This document shows, piece after piece, positions 18,377 through 26,660 of a stretch of DNA of 46,222 bases (the stretch's first letter is position 1; the number at the start of each line of letters is the position of its first letter). Origin of the DNA: Flavobacteriales bacterium. Lineage in GTDB: Bacteria; Bacteroidota; Bacteroidia; Flavobacteriales_D; Crocinitomicaceae. The translations under genes and the position numbers were made by a program. The stretch covers positions 1 to 46,222 of the forward strand of contig CANJNE010000010.1 of NCBI GenBank assembly GCA_947475275.1. Direction: 5' to 3'. The notes under the pieces were generated by a model. That model was not told the origin of the DNA. It made no database searches and saw only the letters and a list, made by a program, of their open reading frames with translations.

Positions 18377-19903
18377 TTATTTAACAACAACGCTTTTAGT
18401 TGAGGTTACTCCGTTTGCAGAGATAGAAACAATGTAGCTTCCTTTTGCCAATTCAGAAACTGGAATTTCAATAGTTTGTGTACCATTTAAACCTGTTAAT
18501 GATTGTGTATTCATAATTCTACCTTGAAGATCAAGCATTGAAACAACATAGTCAGATCCAGTTCCTTCAAAAGAAACATTAACTACATCAGACGCTGGGT
18601 TAGGGAAAACATTGAAAGTACTTGCAAAAGCCTCCTCGATTCCAGCAACCGCATCAATTTGGAATGCATCAGCAGCCTCAGACCCTGAAGGGAAGTTAGA
18701 AACACCAGCGATTTTAACACCGCTTACCCATACTTCAACCAATCCATCGCCATATCCGCTATCAAAACCATCACCATAAGCATCATAAACTTCTAAACGG
18801 TAGCAATCATCTGTCAAAGAAGTATTGATGTCAGCTTGTGGATAAGTTCCATTTGCTGCTGCATCCGCATATGTAGGGCTAGTGTATGCTATTGAACCAT
18901 TAGATTTAAAAAGCTTCCATGAAGTTTCTGAACCATAACGATCTAAGGAAACTTTAATTGTAGCATTTCCATTTGTTGCTGTTGTAGCTAATCCAACCAC
19001 TTGAGCTAATGTATTGTTAGCAGCATTATTGTCGGCGGAAGAAATATTGATTGAGATATTTTGTGAAGCTGCTGTTGGCGTGTACTGACCAATAGTAACG
19101 TTTTGTACACCGTATGTCGCTAAACTTCCAGACCAGTTGTATGTTGCGATTGTGTTTGCTCCTTGAGTTGCTGTGATTGTACAAGCTGTAAGTGGTGAAG
19201 TACCATTGTTTTGTAATTTAACCACTAAATCAATAGGACCACAAGATTTTGTCTCGCCTTCATAGCTCAATAAAGCTGGGTCGTTAGCTTGAGAAGCTGG
19301 TGGAGGACAGTCAACAACAGAACTGTATAATGCTGCTGCAGAAAGTTGACCTACTTCTTCTACGATTCTGTTTGGACAAATTCTGTAGATTGTAGGGAAA
19401 TAACCAATATTGTAATCATTGTTAATTTGAGTTGCACCGGCAGATGCTGGGTTTGCCATTGGGAACTGAACTTGCCCTAAAGTTGCATTAGGCTCTATCC
19501 AGTTTCCGATTGTTCCAGAACCATCAAGCATTGTTGCGTCGGCAGTTGTACCATCACCTTCAATCCAAATAACCATAATATCATCTGTAGTGCTAGCGCT
19601 AACACCTGGATATCCAGCTGGACCGTGGTTGATGTAAGCATCATCCAAAGCACCACTTAAGTGGTAATTCCAACATGGACCACACCAAGTTGCAGATACA
19701 TCTAAAAATACAGTATAACCTGCATCAAGGTAATCATAAAGCGTGTATGTACCATTTCCGTTTTCACCTGCAGTAGATAACCAAGACTGATAAGCTGTTA
19801 CCGTAAAGTTTGGCGCAACACTTCCGGCAGCCAATTGGGCATTAGATGTATTAAACGCTCCACCCAAAGACAAAGCTAAAGCTGAGAATAAAAGTTTTTT
19901 CAT
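18377..19903 (-). CDS. Secreted thioredoxin-like protein with type A T9SS sorting domain
   Basis: This 508-residue exported protein starts with a signal peptide (KKLLFSALALSLGG, cut near residue 22). A redoxin/thioredoxin-like domain follows at about residues 25-195, with the active-site motif TWCGPCWNY (CGPC at 74-77) and a cis-proline region GYFPTIY. A CARDB/Ig-like region follows (about 205-310), then a domain rich in DAYGDGFDSGYGDG (about 320-415), and finally the type A CTD from VFPNPASD to the end (last ~75 residues), which directs export through SprA and cell-surface attachment or release. The N-terminal domain suggests a disulfide or peroxide redox role outside the cell; the target is unknown. 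It has its own terminator and a leader shared with the other cargo gene. Confidence 0.9.
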   Translation of the reverse strand: MKKLLFSALALSLGGAFNTSNAQLAAGSVAPNFTVTAYQSWLSTAGENGNGTYTLYDYLDAGYTVFLDVSATWCGPCWNYHLSGALDDAYINHGPAGYPGVSASTTDDIMVIWIEGDGTTADATMLDGSGTIGNWIEPNATLGQVQFPMANPASAGATQINNDYNIGYFPTIYRICPNRIVEEVGQLSAAALYSSVVDCPPPASQANDPALLSYEGETKSCGPIDLVVKLQNNGTSPLTACTITATQGANTIATYNWSGSLATYGVQNVTIGQYTPTAASQNISINISSADNNAANNTLAQVVGLATTATNGNATIKVSLDRYGSETSWKLFKSNGSIAYTSPTYADAAANGTYPQADINTSLTDDCYRLEVYDAYGDGFDSGYGDGLVEVWVSGVKIAGVSNFPSGSEAADAFQIDAVAGIEEAFASTFNVFPNPASDVVNVSFEGTGSDYVVSMLDLQGRIMNTQSLTGLNGTQTIEIPVSELAKGSYIVSISANGVTSTKSVVVK

Positions 19904-20012
19904 AGTTAAAATTTAAAATAAACCGTTTTAGAAACGTAAATATAAGCCATTTAAACCAAATTCAATTATATTTTCATTATTATTCTTGGATTCCTGAATT
20001 AAATTTACACCC

Positions 20013-20702
20013 ATGAAAAACATCGTTATTCTATCTGGAGCAGGAGTGAGCGCAGAAAGCGGTATTTCTACGTTTCGCGATTCTGGAGGGCTCTGGGAAC
20101 AATACAAAATAGAGGAGGTTGCGACTCCAGAAGCTTGGGAAAATAACCCTCAAAAAGTTCAAACCTTTTACAATTTAAGGAGGAAACAGATTCTTGAAGT
20201 TAAACCTAATGAAGCACATTTTTTAATTGCCAAATTAGAGTCGCGTTTTCATGTAAATGTAATTACGCAAAATATAGATGATTTGCATGAAAGAGCGGGT
20301 TCAACCAATGTTTTGCATTTGCATGGAAATATTAGGTATGCCAAAAGTAGTGGGCCAAACCAAGAAGTCAATTACTATCCCGTTGAGGGTTGGGGGTTAA
20401 AAATGAGCGACCTATGCCCTGATGGCTATCCGCTCCGACCGCATGTTGTATGGTTTGGGGAATCTGTTCCTATGATGGATAAGGCTGCTGAATTGATAGC
20501 CGAAGCAGACATTTTAATCGTTATAGGCACATCTCTTCAAGTTTATCCAGCGGCTGGTTTGGTTTATATGACTCCTCGGCAATGCCAAAAATTTATCATT
20601 GATCCTGGAATAAATGAACGCGATATTCCTTCAGATTATACTTTGATCAAAAAAAGTGCTTCGCTAGGGATGAAACATTTAATGGAACAAGTTTTATTTT
20701 AA
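20013..20702 (+). CDS. Class III (SIRT5/CobB-like) NAD-dependent protein deacylase lacking the zinc cysteines
   Basis: This 229-residue sirtuin removes acyl groups from lysines using NAD. GAGVSAESGISTFRDSGGLW (residues 9-28) is the NAD site, TQNIDDLHERAG (85-96) is the catalytic loop and His104 in HLHGN is the catalytic histidine. Ala37, Tyr53 and Arg56 (ATPE, YNLR) match the residues that let E. coli CobB and human SIRT5 remove succinyl groups, so desuccinylation is likely. The structural zinc module normally has four cysteines; here only one (Cys135) remains before RPHVVWFGE. The gene converges on recJ. A weak -7-like TAAATTTA lies 5 bases before the ATG, so a leaderless message is possible. 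Confidence 0.92.
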   Translation: MKNIVILSGAGVSAESGISTFRDSGGLWEQYKIEEVATPEAWENNPQKVQTFYNLRRKQILEVKPNEAHFLIAKLESRFHVNVITQNIDDLHERAGSTNVLHLHGNIRYAKSSGPNQEVNYYPVEGWGLKMSDLCPDGYPLRPHVVWFGESVPMMDKAAELIAEADILIVIGTSLQVYPAAGLVYMTPRQCQKFIIDPGINERDIPSDYTLIKKSASLGMKHLMEQVLF

Positions 20703-20725
20703 AATAATCTAAATGTATAAAACCA

Positions 20726-22453
20726 TTAATAGTGTTCACGAATATCCTTAATGTTCAACTGCAAATTAGTTTTACCGTTCCATGTGTTGGATTCAATAGT
20801 AAACACAATGTCCATAGGTTTACCCTGACTAACTAGAGAAATTTTGTTTCCGAGATTGAAACCAATACCATCTATTGAATAATTGGATGGTGGCTGGGTC
20901 AAAAGCAATTTTAGATGCGTTTCCTTCAAAACTTTTGCAGATAGACAAAAACAGTTTTTTACTAAGAAAACTGGTTTCATATTTCCCGGACCAAAAGGCT
21001 CAAAGCGTTCCAATTGCTTTAAAATTTTCGGAACTGTTGGATTCGTAATTTGAGAATCAAATAAGTCCTGAAAATTAATTTCTAAATCAATTTCTAGTTC
21101 AGGTGCTAAATTTTCTGGAGAGATGCTGGCCTGCACAACCTTTTCGAAATGATCAACAAAAGCATCTAACTTTTCAATAGATAAATTAATCCCAGCAGCA
21201 TGTTTATGTCCGCCAAATTGATCTAGCAAATGCTCACATTGAAGTAAAGCCGAATAAATATCAAAATTGTGAACGGTTCTTGCTGAACCGGTGGCCATTC
21301 CATTGGATTCGGTAAGGACAATCGTTGGTTTATAATGTTTTTCTATCAGTCTTGAAGCCACTATTCCAACAACACCTTTATGCCAATGTGGTTGGAAAAC
21401 AACCGTTGTTGTTGAATTTCTAATTTTTTCACTTTGCTCTATTAATTCAAGTGCTTCACGAGTAATTTCCTGATCGAGCAGTCTTCTAGACTTATTATCA
21501 TTTTCAATTTCACTGGAAACTTTTAAAATTTCATTCTCATCTTCGCTAATCATAAGTTGAACAGCTTCTCGTCCTGAGCGCAATCTACCTGCCGCATTAA
21601 TTCGAGGCGCAATTGCAAAGACAACATCTGTTAAATTTATTGGAAAAGATTTATTGGCATTTTTAAGAAGTAATGTGAAGGCTTTTCTTGGATTTGAGTT
21701 CAACTGAGCCATTCCGAGAAAACAAAGTGCGCGATTTTCACTTGTAACTGGAACGATATCAGCCCCAATGCTCACCGCAACAAAATCAAGCAGTTTGTAA
21801 AGTTCTTCTAGATTCCAATTATTAGTTGCTGCGCAAGCTTGTAAAAGTTTAAAACCCACACCGCAACCAGATAATTCTTTGAATGGGTAACTACAATTTT
21901 TTTGTTTTGGATTTAATAAAATGGCTTTTGGTAAATCTTCACCCGGTTCGTGATGATCACATACGATAAAATCAACATTATTATTTCTTGCGTATTCAAT
22001 TTGATCAACAGCTCGTATTCCACAATCGAGGGCAATAATTAATTTAAAATTGTTCAATATGGCAAAATCGACGCCTTTATAACTCACACCGTACCCTTCA
22101 GAATAGCGGTCGGGAATATAAAACCCCACATTTAATCCTTGGCTTTTTAAAAAAGTATATACCATTGCCACCGCTGTTGTTCCATCCACATCGTAATCAC
22201 CGTAAATCAGAATGTTTTCATTTTTGGATACGGCAGTGTTGATGCGATCAACTGCTAGCTTCATATCCTTCATCAGAAACGGATCATATAAATCACCTAT
22301 CTTGGGATTTAGAAAATTTTTAGCGTCGTCAAATTCTCGAATGCCTCTTTGATAAAAAAGTGCCGCAAGAAGTTGACTAACATTTAATTCACTCGAAATT
22401 TTAGAAATAATTTCTAACGTGGGTTGTGGTTTTATACTCCATTTTTTCTCCAT
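20726..22453 (-). CDS. recJ: Single-stranded-DNA-specific 5'-3' exonuclease RecJ
   Basis: RecJ degrades single-stranded DNA 5' to 3' in recombination and repair. The 575 residues match the family core. Motif I is YGDYDVDGTT (84-93), LDCGI lies at 142-146 and VCDHHEPGE (164-172) is the DHH motif of metal-binding residues. The DHHA1 domain carries GGHKHAAG near residue 415, and an OB-fold follows to the C-terminus. The gene is monocistronic as far as can be seen, converges on the sirtuin gene, and has a consensus promoter on the minus strand just upstream. Confidence 0.96.
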   Translation of the reverse strand: MEKKWSIKPQPTLEIISKISSELNVSQLLAALFYQRGIREFDDAKNFLNPKIGDLYDPFLMKDMKLAVDRINTAVSKNENILIYGDYDVDGTTAVAMVYTFLKSQGLNVGFYIPDRYSEGYGVSYKGVDFAILNNFKLIIALDCGIRAVDQIEYARNNNVDFIVCDHHEPGEDLPKAILLNPKQKNCSYPFKELSGCGVGFKLLQACAATNNWNLEELYKLLDFVAVSIGADIVPVTSENRALCFLGMAQLNSNPRKAFTLLLKNANKSFPINLTDVVFAIAPRINAAGRLRSGREAVQLMISEDENEILKVSSEIENDNKSRRLLDQEITREALELIEQSEKIRNSTTTVVFQPHWHKGVVGIVASRLIEKHYKPTIVLTESNGMATGSARTVHNFDIYSALLQCEHLLDQFGGHKHAAGINLSIEKLDAFVDHFEKVVQASISPENLAPELEIDLEINFQDLFDSQITNPTVPKILKQLERFEPFGPGNMKPVFLVKNCFCLSAKVLKETHLKLLLTQPPSNYSIDGIGFNLGNKISLVSQGKPMDIVFTIESNTWNGKTNLQLNIKDIREHY

Positions 22454-22498
22454 AAAAAATCTTGTTTATCCTTCAATTTAGTTTTAATATTCAGCATA

Positions 22499-22528
22499 CA
22501 AAATTAGCGTCATGGATTTTCAACCAAA
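22499..22528 (-). promoter_or_regulatory. Promoter for recJ
   Basis: On the minus strand TTTG (22525-22528) is followed after 18 bases by TAATTTTG (22499-22506), an exact Bacteroidota -33/-7 pair. The message would start near 22493, about 40 bases before the recJ ATG. Confidence 0.6.
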
Positions 22529-22677
22529 TTATTTAGAGTCAGCAACCTCATGAATCTGTGTGATATAACCTAGCTTCTAATCGATAACACATTTGAACAT
22601 CTTTTGTCCGGTATCAATTAGATCTAATTTTTGCTAAATTTACTTATAAAGGATAAGTTTTTTAATCCCTAATTGTA

Positions 22678-23268
22678 TTGGAAATATTACAAAAATTATA
22701 TCAGTCCATTTTAATAACCGGTATTTGGGAGTGGATTGCTGTGGTTTCAAGTTTGATTTATGTAGTTTTAATGTCTTACCATAAAATCTCTGCTTGGCAC
22801 TTTGCTGCAATAAGTTCAGGAATTTATGTGTACATCTGTTATAATGCAAACTTGTATCTAGATGCTACATTACAAATTTTTTATGTTTTCATGGCTGTTT
22901 ATGGTTGGTATTCATGGAATTCAAATGACAAAAAGTTGAAGTTTAAAACATTTCCCCTGAAAACTAACATTTTACTCATAGTTCTTGGTGTTTTTACCAG
23001 TGTTATTTTAGGGTGGTTATTTTCAACTTTCACCCGGCAGTACAATCCTTTTTTAGACGCGGGAATATTTGTTTTTTCTATTATAACTACCTATCTAGCT
23101 AGCATAAGTATTATCGAAAACTGGTTATTTTGGATATTAATAGATCTTTTAGCGATGTACGTGTTTGGTTCAAGAGAACTATACTTAACAGCTGTTTTAT
23201 ACCTCATATATTCTCTAATGGCCGCATTTGGATATATAAATTGGATTAAACTTTATAAAAAGCAATAA
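22678..23268 (+). CDS. pnuC: PnuC-family nicotinamide riboside transporter
   Basis: PnuC proteins move nicotinamide riboside across the inner membrane by facilitated diffusion, trapped by phosphorylation inside. The 196 residues have about seven hydrophobic helices, the conserved YGWYSWN near residue 75 and ENWLFWILID near residue 146. The start is a TTG: no ATG lies between it and an in-frame TAA at 22663, and the first internal ATG (residue 32) would delete helix 1. A -7-like TAAATTTA lies about 40 bases upstream. I see no thiamine or NAD riboswitch in the leader. The next gene, one base on, is a NadR-like kinase, which favours nicotinamide riboside over thiamine as the substrate. Confidence 0.88.
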   Translation: MEILQKLYQSILITGIWEWIAVVSSLIYVVLMSYHKISAWHFAAISSGIYVYICYNANLYLDATLQIFYVFMAVYGWYSWNSNDKKLKFKTFPLKTNILLIVLGVFTSVILGWLFSTFTRQYNPFLDAGIFVFSIITTYLASISIIENWLFWILIDLLAMYVFGSRELYLTAVLYLIYSLMAAFGYINWIKLYKKQ

Positions 23269-23269
23269 C

Positions 23270-23770
23270 ATGATTAAAATTGCTTTTACAGGTCCTGAAT
23301 CTTCAGGAAAAACAACTTTGTGCAAAGCGCTTGCAGATGAACTCAAATGTTTGTGGATTTCTGAATATGCCCGCGAATACCTCGAAAACAAGAACAACTA
23401 TGAAATGAGCGATTTGGACGTCATGGCACTAGAACAAGTTTTGAAATGGGATGCAATCAAAAATCAACCGTTGATTTTATGTGACACAGAAATGTTAGTT
23501 TATAAAATCTGGTCAGAAGTGAAATTTGGAAAATTATCTGAAACCATCAAACAACTTTATGAAGCTCAATACTTTGACTTCTATTTCCTATGCAAACCAG
23601 ATATTCCATGGCAGCCAGACCCAATGAGAGAAAATGAAAACAACCGTGATGAATTATTTGAATTGTATAGCGCTGAATTAATAGCAACACATCGACCATA
23701 CAAAATATTAACAGGTAGTTTGGAAAACAGGATAGGACAAGTTAAAAAAACAATAGCCGAATTACTTTAA
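23270..23770 (+). CDS. NadR-like ribosylnicotinamide kinase (AAA_28-type P-loop ATPase)
   Basis: This 166-residue P-loop kinase corresponds to the C-terminal kinase half of NadR, without the regulatory or adenylyltransferase domains. Walker A is GPESSGKTT (8-16), CDTEMLV near residue 80 is the substrate/Mg region, and CKPDIPWQPDPMREN near residue 113 matches the D-I-P-W lid motif of ribosylnicotinamide kinases. It would phosphorylate imported nicotinamide riboside to NMN. The start is one base after the pnuC stop (TAACATG), so transporter and kinase form a two-gene salvage operon. A thiamine-related role cannot be fully excluded. Confidence 0.85.
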   Translation: MIKIAFTGPESSGKTTLCKALADELKCLWISEYAREYLENKNNYEMSDLDVMALEQVLKWDAIKNQPLILCDTEMLVYKIWSEVKFGKLSETIKQLYEAQYFDFYFLCKPDIPWQPDPMRENENNRDELFELYSAELIATHRPYKILTGSLENRIGQVKKTIAELL

Positions 23771-23907
23771 GAAAAATTATGGAAAATTCGCAGTTTATAT
23801 TTCAATTCAAATTGCTTTTTCTAAAACTTATATCTCTATTACTTTAGACTTGTTGCTTTAGTAAAACCCATAATTTCAAAAACCTTCAAAGCGTTTAATA
23901 TGATAAC

Positions 23908-23944
23908 ATGAAAAAGGGGCTGCCTCGTTGAGACCGCCCCTTTT
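23908..23944 (-). terminator. Two-tier Rho-independent terminator of the PA-domain T9SS cargo gene
   Basis: On the minus strand AAAAGGGGC (23936-23944) pairs with GCCCCTTTT (23912-23920), with an inner stem GTCTC/GAGGC (one G-U) separated by a single mismatch. It lies 20 bases after the stop of the gene at 23965. The plan is the same as the 18320-18356 terminator: outer A-rich/GC stem, mismatch, inner GTCT/AGGC stem. Confidence 0.85.
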
Positions 23945-23964
23945 ACTATTTAAAAGTTTATTTC

Positions 23965-25722
23965 TTATCTTTTAACTACGTTAAATTGAGAAGTTTTTCC
24001 ATTTTCAAATGTTACGTTAAATACGTATACACCTGAATCTAAACCATCAATATTTACTTTAGTTGTTCCGTTCAAGAAATTTACAGCGTTATTCATTACC
24101 ACTTTTCCAGAAAGGTCAGTGATAACCAAGTTTGCAGAACCTTCACTTGCCAATTCAATTGTTACATTGTCATTTGCTGGATTAGGATAAGCTTTACCAT
24201 CAATAAATGATGTTTCACCTATGCTTAATTCAGACGCATTGAATATAGCAACACCTACAGCAGAAGGAGTGTCCATTCCAAAACCTGAAGCGAAATAAGT
24301 TCCATCACTCTCATTTGGAGTTAGAGGTTGCAAATAAAGAGCCTCGTTCCATAAATAGTTTTTCTTAGTGTCATGACCTAAATATACCTCAACATTTACC
24401 GTTTGTGCACAAGCCAAATAACGTTGATTGTCTTCTAATACTACTGGTGTGTCAAAAACACCTAATACTGTCTCACCTTGCAAATCTGCTGTGTAGTTAT
24501 AAAAACCAAAAGCAACTGCATTTAAAGCTGTAAAGCCTAAATTTGCATCGTTCAAATCAACGAATACATCTTCCCAACGGTATAAGTTTAATGCAATCTC
24601 TTCTCCCGTCAATGCTAAACCTGAAGCAGTAGATGTAGAAGCTTGGAAATAAATCCCCGCTGCTGCAATTCGGCTTGCGTTAGGATCACTTATTACCATA
24701 CAAGTTGAAAAAGTCGCATTGTTAGTAGAAGGACGGAAACCATTGTTTGATGTTGGCAAGCCTGTCACCTCATCAATTGTTGCATAAGTAAAAATTGAAT
24801 CATTGATTACGAAATCAGAAGTAATAGTGTTATCAGCATCGTACTCATCTGCAATTCCTAGATTTACGTCATAAGATAATGTATATCTTCCTGCTGGATA
24901 ATTAGGTAAGGAGAATTGAGGGAAAGAAAATGCTCCTCCAGGGAAAACATCAATACTGTCTCCAGAGGCTAATGCGCCTACAGATACACTTTGATTATAA
25001 ACAGAAGTTCCAGAAGGACCATCAATATTCGCAACTACAGTTATGTTAGATTGTGGTAATTGTCCATAATTGTAAATACGTGTTCCCAAATCAAAATTAA
25101 ATTCAGTTCCGTTTTGTGCCAATTGAGACGCAACTCCTGAAGATTTAGAAATTAAAGTTGCGTCATCGGTAATTCCAGCATCATTAGCAAATAGTCCGGT
25201 TTTGTTACCAATTAAACACACAACAGGTCCGTTAGCCATTTGATCAATTAACAATTGACCGTCTGTGCTTGTTAACATTACTACAGGGATAGTTACGTTC
25301 GCACCTTGAGCACCAGGTCCCATTCCAATAACAGCAGGATCGCGATTTACGACGATAACTGCTACAGCTCCCGCCGCTTGCGCTTCAAAAGCCTTTGTTC
25401 CAAATTCACAAGTGTTTCTTCTGATAACACAAATTTTTCCTGCATAAGCATTTGCTGGTGAAGGATTACAACCTTCTTCAGACAACAAGTTACCATATGT
25501 AGCATTTGTTCCTGGAGTGCCATCATTCACCATGATGAGCGTGTCCTCAACAAACGTTCCTGGAATAAGGAAATCCGGCGTACCCCATCCTCCTGGAGGG
25601 TCTGCCCATGTAAAGTCATAGTTGCCAGCAATATTAGCAGGCGATTGCACTGCACATATTACCTGCGCTTGAGTCATTAAAGCTGACCCAATAAATGTGA
25701 AAGCAAGTAAGATTTTTTTCAT
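23965..25722 (-). CDS. Secreted PA-domain protein with type A T9SS sorting domain
   Basis: This 585-residue exported protein has a signal peptide (KKILLAFTFIGSALMTQAQ), then a protease-associated (PA) domain at roughly residues 60-175 with GKICVIRRNTCEFGTKAF and AGAVAVIVVNRDP. A long beta-rich adhesin-like region follows without a recognisable catalytic motif. The type A CTD starts at AYPNPANDNVTIEL and ends FNVVKR. The PA domain usually sits in surface proteases or receptors as a lid or binding module; here no protease domain accompanies it, so binding or scaffolding is more likely. Export is expected through SprA. It is a single-gene unit with a strong terminator, with pnuC and the kinase lying beyond it. 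Confidence 0.88.
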   Translation of the reverse strand: MKKILLAFTFIGSALMTQAQVICAVQSPANIAGNYDFTWADPPGGWGTPDFLIPGTFVEDTLIMVNDGTPGTNATYGNLLSEEGCNPSPANAYAGKICVIRRNTCEFGTKAFEAQAAGAVAVIVVNRDPAVIGMGPGAQGANVTIPVVMLTSTDGQLLIDQMANGPVVCLIGNKTGLFANDAGITDDATLISKSSGVASQLAQNGTEFNFDLGTRIYNYGQLPQSNITVVANIDGPSGTSVYNQSVSVGALASGDSIDVFPGGAFSFPQFSLPNYPAGRYTLSYDVNLGIADEYDADNTITSDFVINDSIFTYATIDEVTGLPTSNNGFRPSTNNATFSTCMVISDPNASRIAAAGIYFQASTSTASGLALTGEEIALNLYRWEDVFVDLNDANLGFTALNAVAFGFYNYTADLQGETVLGVFDTPVVLEDNQRYLACAQTVNVEVYLGHDTKKNYLWNEALYLQPLTPNESDGTYFASGFGMDTPSAVGVAIFNASELSIGETSFIDGKAYPNPANDNVTIELASEGSANLVITDLSGKVVMNNAVNFLNGTTKVNIDGLDSGVYVFNVTFENGKTSQFNVVKR

Positions 25723-25810
25723 AGTTAAAAATTTTGTGTTGCTAAAATAATATAAATATTAACGATTTTTTAACTTGAAAACGATTTTTACTTCGACTAA
25801 GTTGGTTAAT

Positions 25811-25836
25811 AAACAAAAAAGGCCGCAAAAGCGGCC
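25811..25836 (-). terminator. Terminator of the sdhC-sdhA-sdhB operon
   Basis: On the minus strand GGCCGC, loop TTTT, GCGGCC (25821-25836) is followed by TTTTTT. It is a perfect 6-bp GC hairpin with a T tract, 26 bases after the sdhB stop. Confidence 0.92.
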
Positions 25837-25861
25837 GATATTGATATAATTTAAACCATTT

Positions 25862-26629
25862 TTACTTCTCTGAAGTAAGCGCAGCTTTCAAAAATTCACG
25901 ATTCATTCTTGCAATATTTTCTATAGAAATGCCTTTAGGGCATTCTACTTCACAAGCTCCAGTATTTGTGCAATTTCCGAATCCTTCTTCATCCATCTGC
26001 CTCACCATATTCAAAACACGCTCTTTAGCTTCTACACGACCTTGCGGTAATAGTGCATATTGAGACACCTTTGCCCCAACAAAAAGCATTGCTGAACTAT
26101 TCTTGCATGATGCAACACAAGCACCACAACCAATACAAGCTGCGGCTTCAAAAGCTTTGTCAGCGTCTACTTTAGGAACTGGAATTGCATTAGCGTCCAT
26201 AGTTCTTCCTGATGTATTCACTGATACGAACCCTCCCGCTTGCTGTATGCGATCAAATGCGCTTCTATCAACAACCAAGTCTTTAATTACCGGAAAAGCC
26301 TTTGCTCTCCAAGGTTCAATGTAAATGGTATCACCATCATTGAATTTTCTCATGTGCAATTGACATGTTGTTGTTCCAGTATCCGGGCCATGGGCTCGAC
26401 CGTTGATATACATTGAACACATCCCACAAATTCCTTCGCGACAATCATGATCAAATGCAACAGGCTCCTGTCTGTCATTAATGAGTTGTTCATTAAGCTG
26501 ATCCATCATTTCCAAAAAGGAACTGTCAGTTGAAACTTCATTCAACTTATACGTTTCCATTGCACCTTTTGCATTGGCGTTTTTTTGACGCCAAACTTTT
26601 AAGGTAATATTGATATATTTAGATGCCAT
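25862..26629 (-). CDS. sdhB: Succinate dehydrogenase/fumarate reductase iron-sulfur subunit
   Basis: This subunit passes electrons from the flavoprotein to the membrane quinone site. The 255 residues fit the family. The plant-type [2Fe-2S] site is CREGICGMC with Cys63, 68 and 71 and Cys89. The C-terminal ferredoxin-like half has [11 protein letters not shown] (Cys165-175) plus [14 protein letters not shown] (Cys220-230) for the [4Fe-4S] and [3Fe-4S] clusters. It is last in the sdhC-sdhA-sdhB operon, 31 bases after sdhA, with a GC hairpin terminator behind it. In Bacteroidota this enzyme works with menaquinone. The direction of catalysis in the cell is not decided by sequence. Confidence 0.97.
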   Translation of the reverse strand: MASKYINITLKVWRQKNANAKGAMETYKLNEVSTDSSFLEMMDQLNEQLINDRQEPVAFDHDCREGICGMCSMYINGRAHGPDTGTTTCQLHMRKFNDGDTIYIEPWRAKAFPVIKDLVVDRSAFDRIQQAGGFVSVNTSGRTMDANAIPVPKVDADKAFEAAACIGCGACVASCKNSSAMLFVGAKVSQYALLPQGRVEAKERVLNMVRQMDEEGFGNCTNTGACEVECPKGISIENIARMNREFLKAALTSEK

Positions 26630-26660
26630 AAGATGGTTTTTTCAAAATTATTTAATGCTT

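Noticed and set aside
22454-22677. Possible thiamine or NAD riboswitch upstream of pnuC
   Set aside because: I could not find the TPP core or a pnuC-type riboswitch. The recJ promoter and a weak pnuC -7-like box are the only signals I see.
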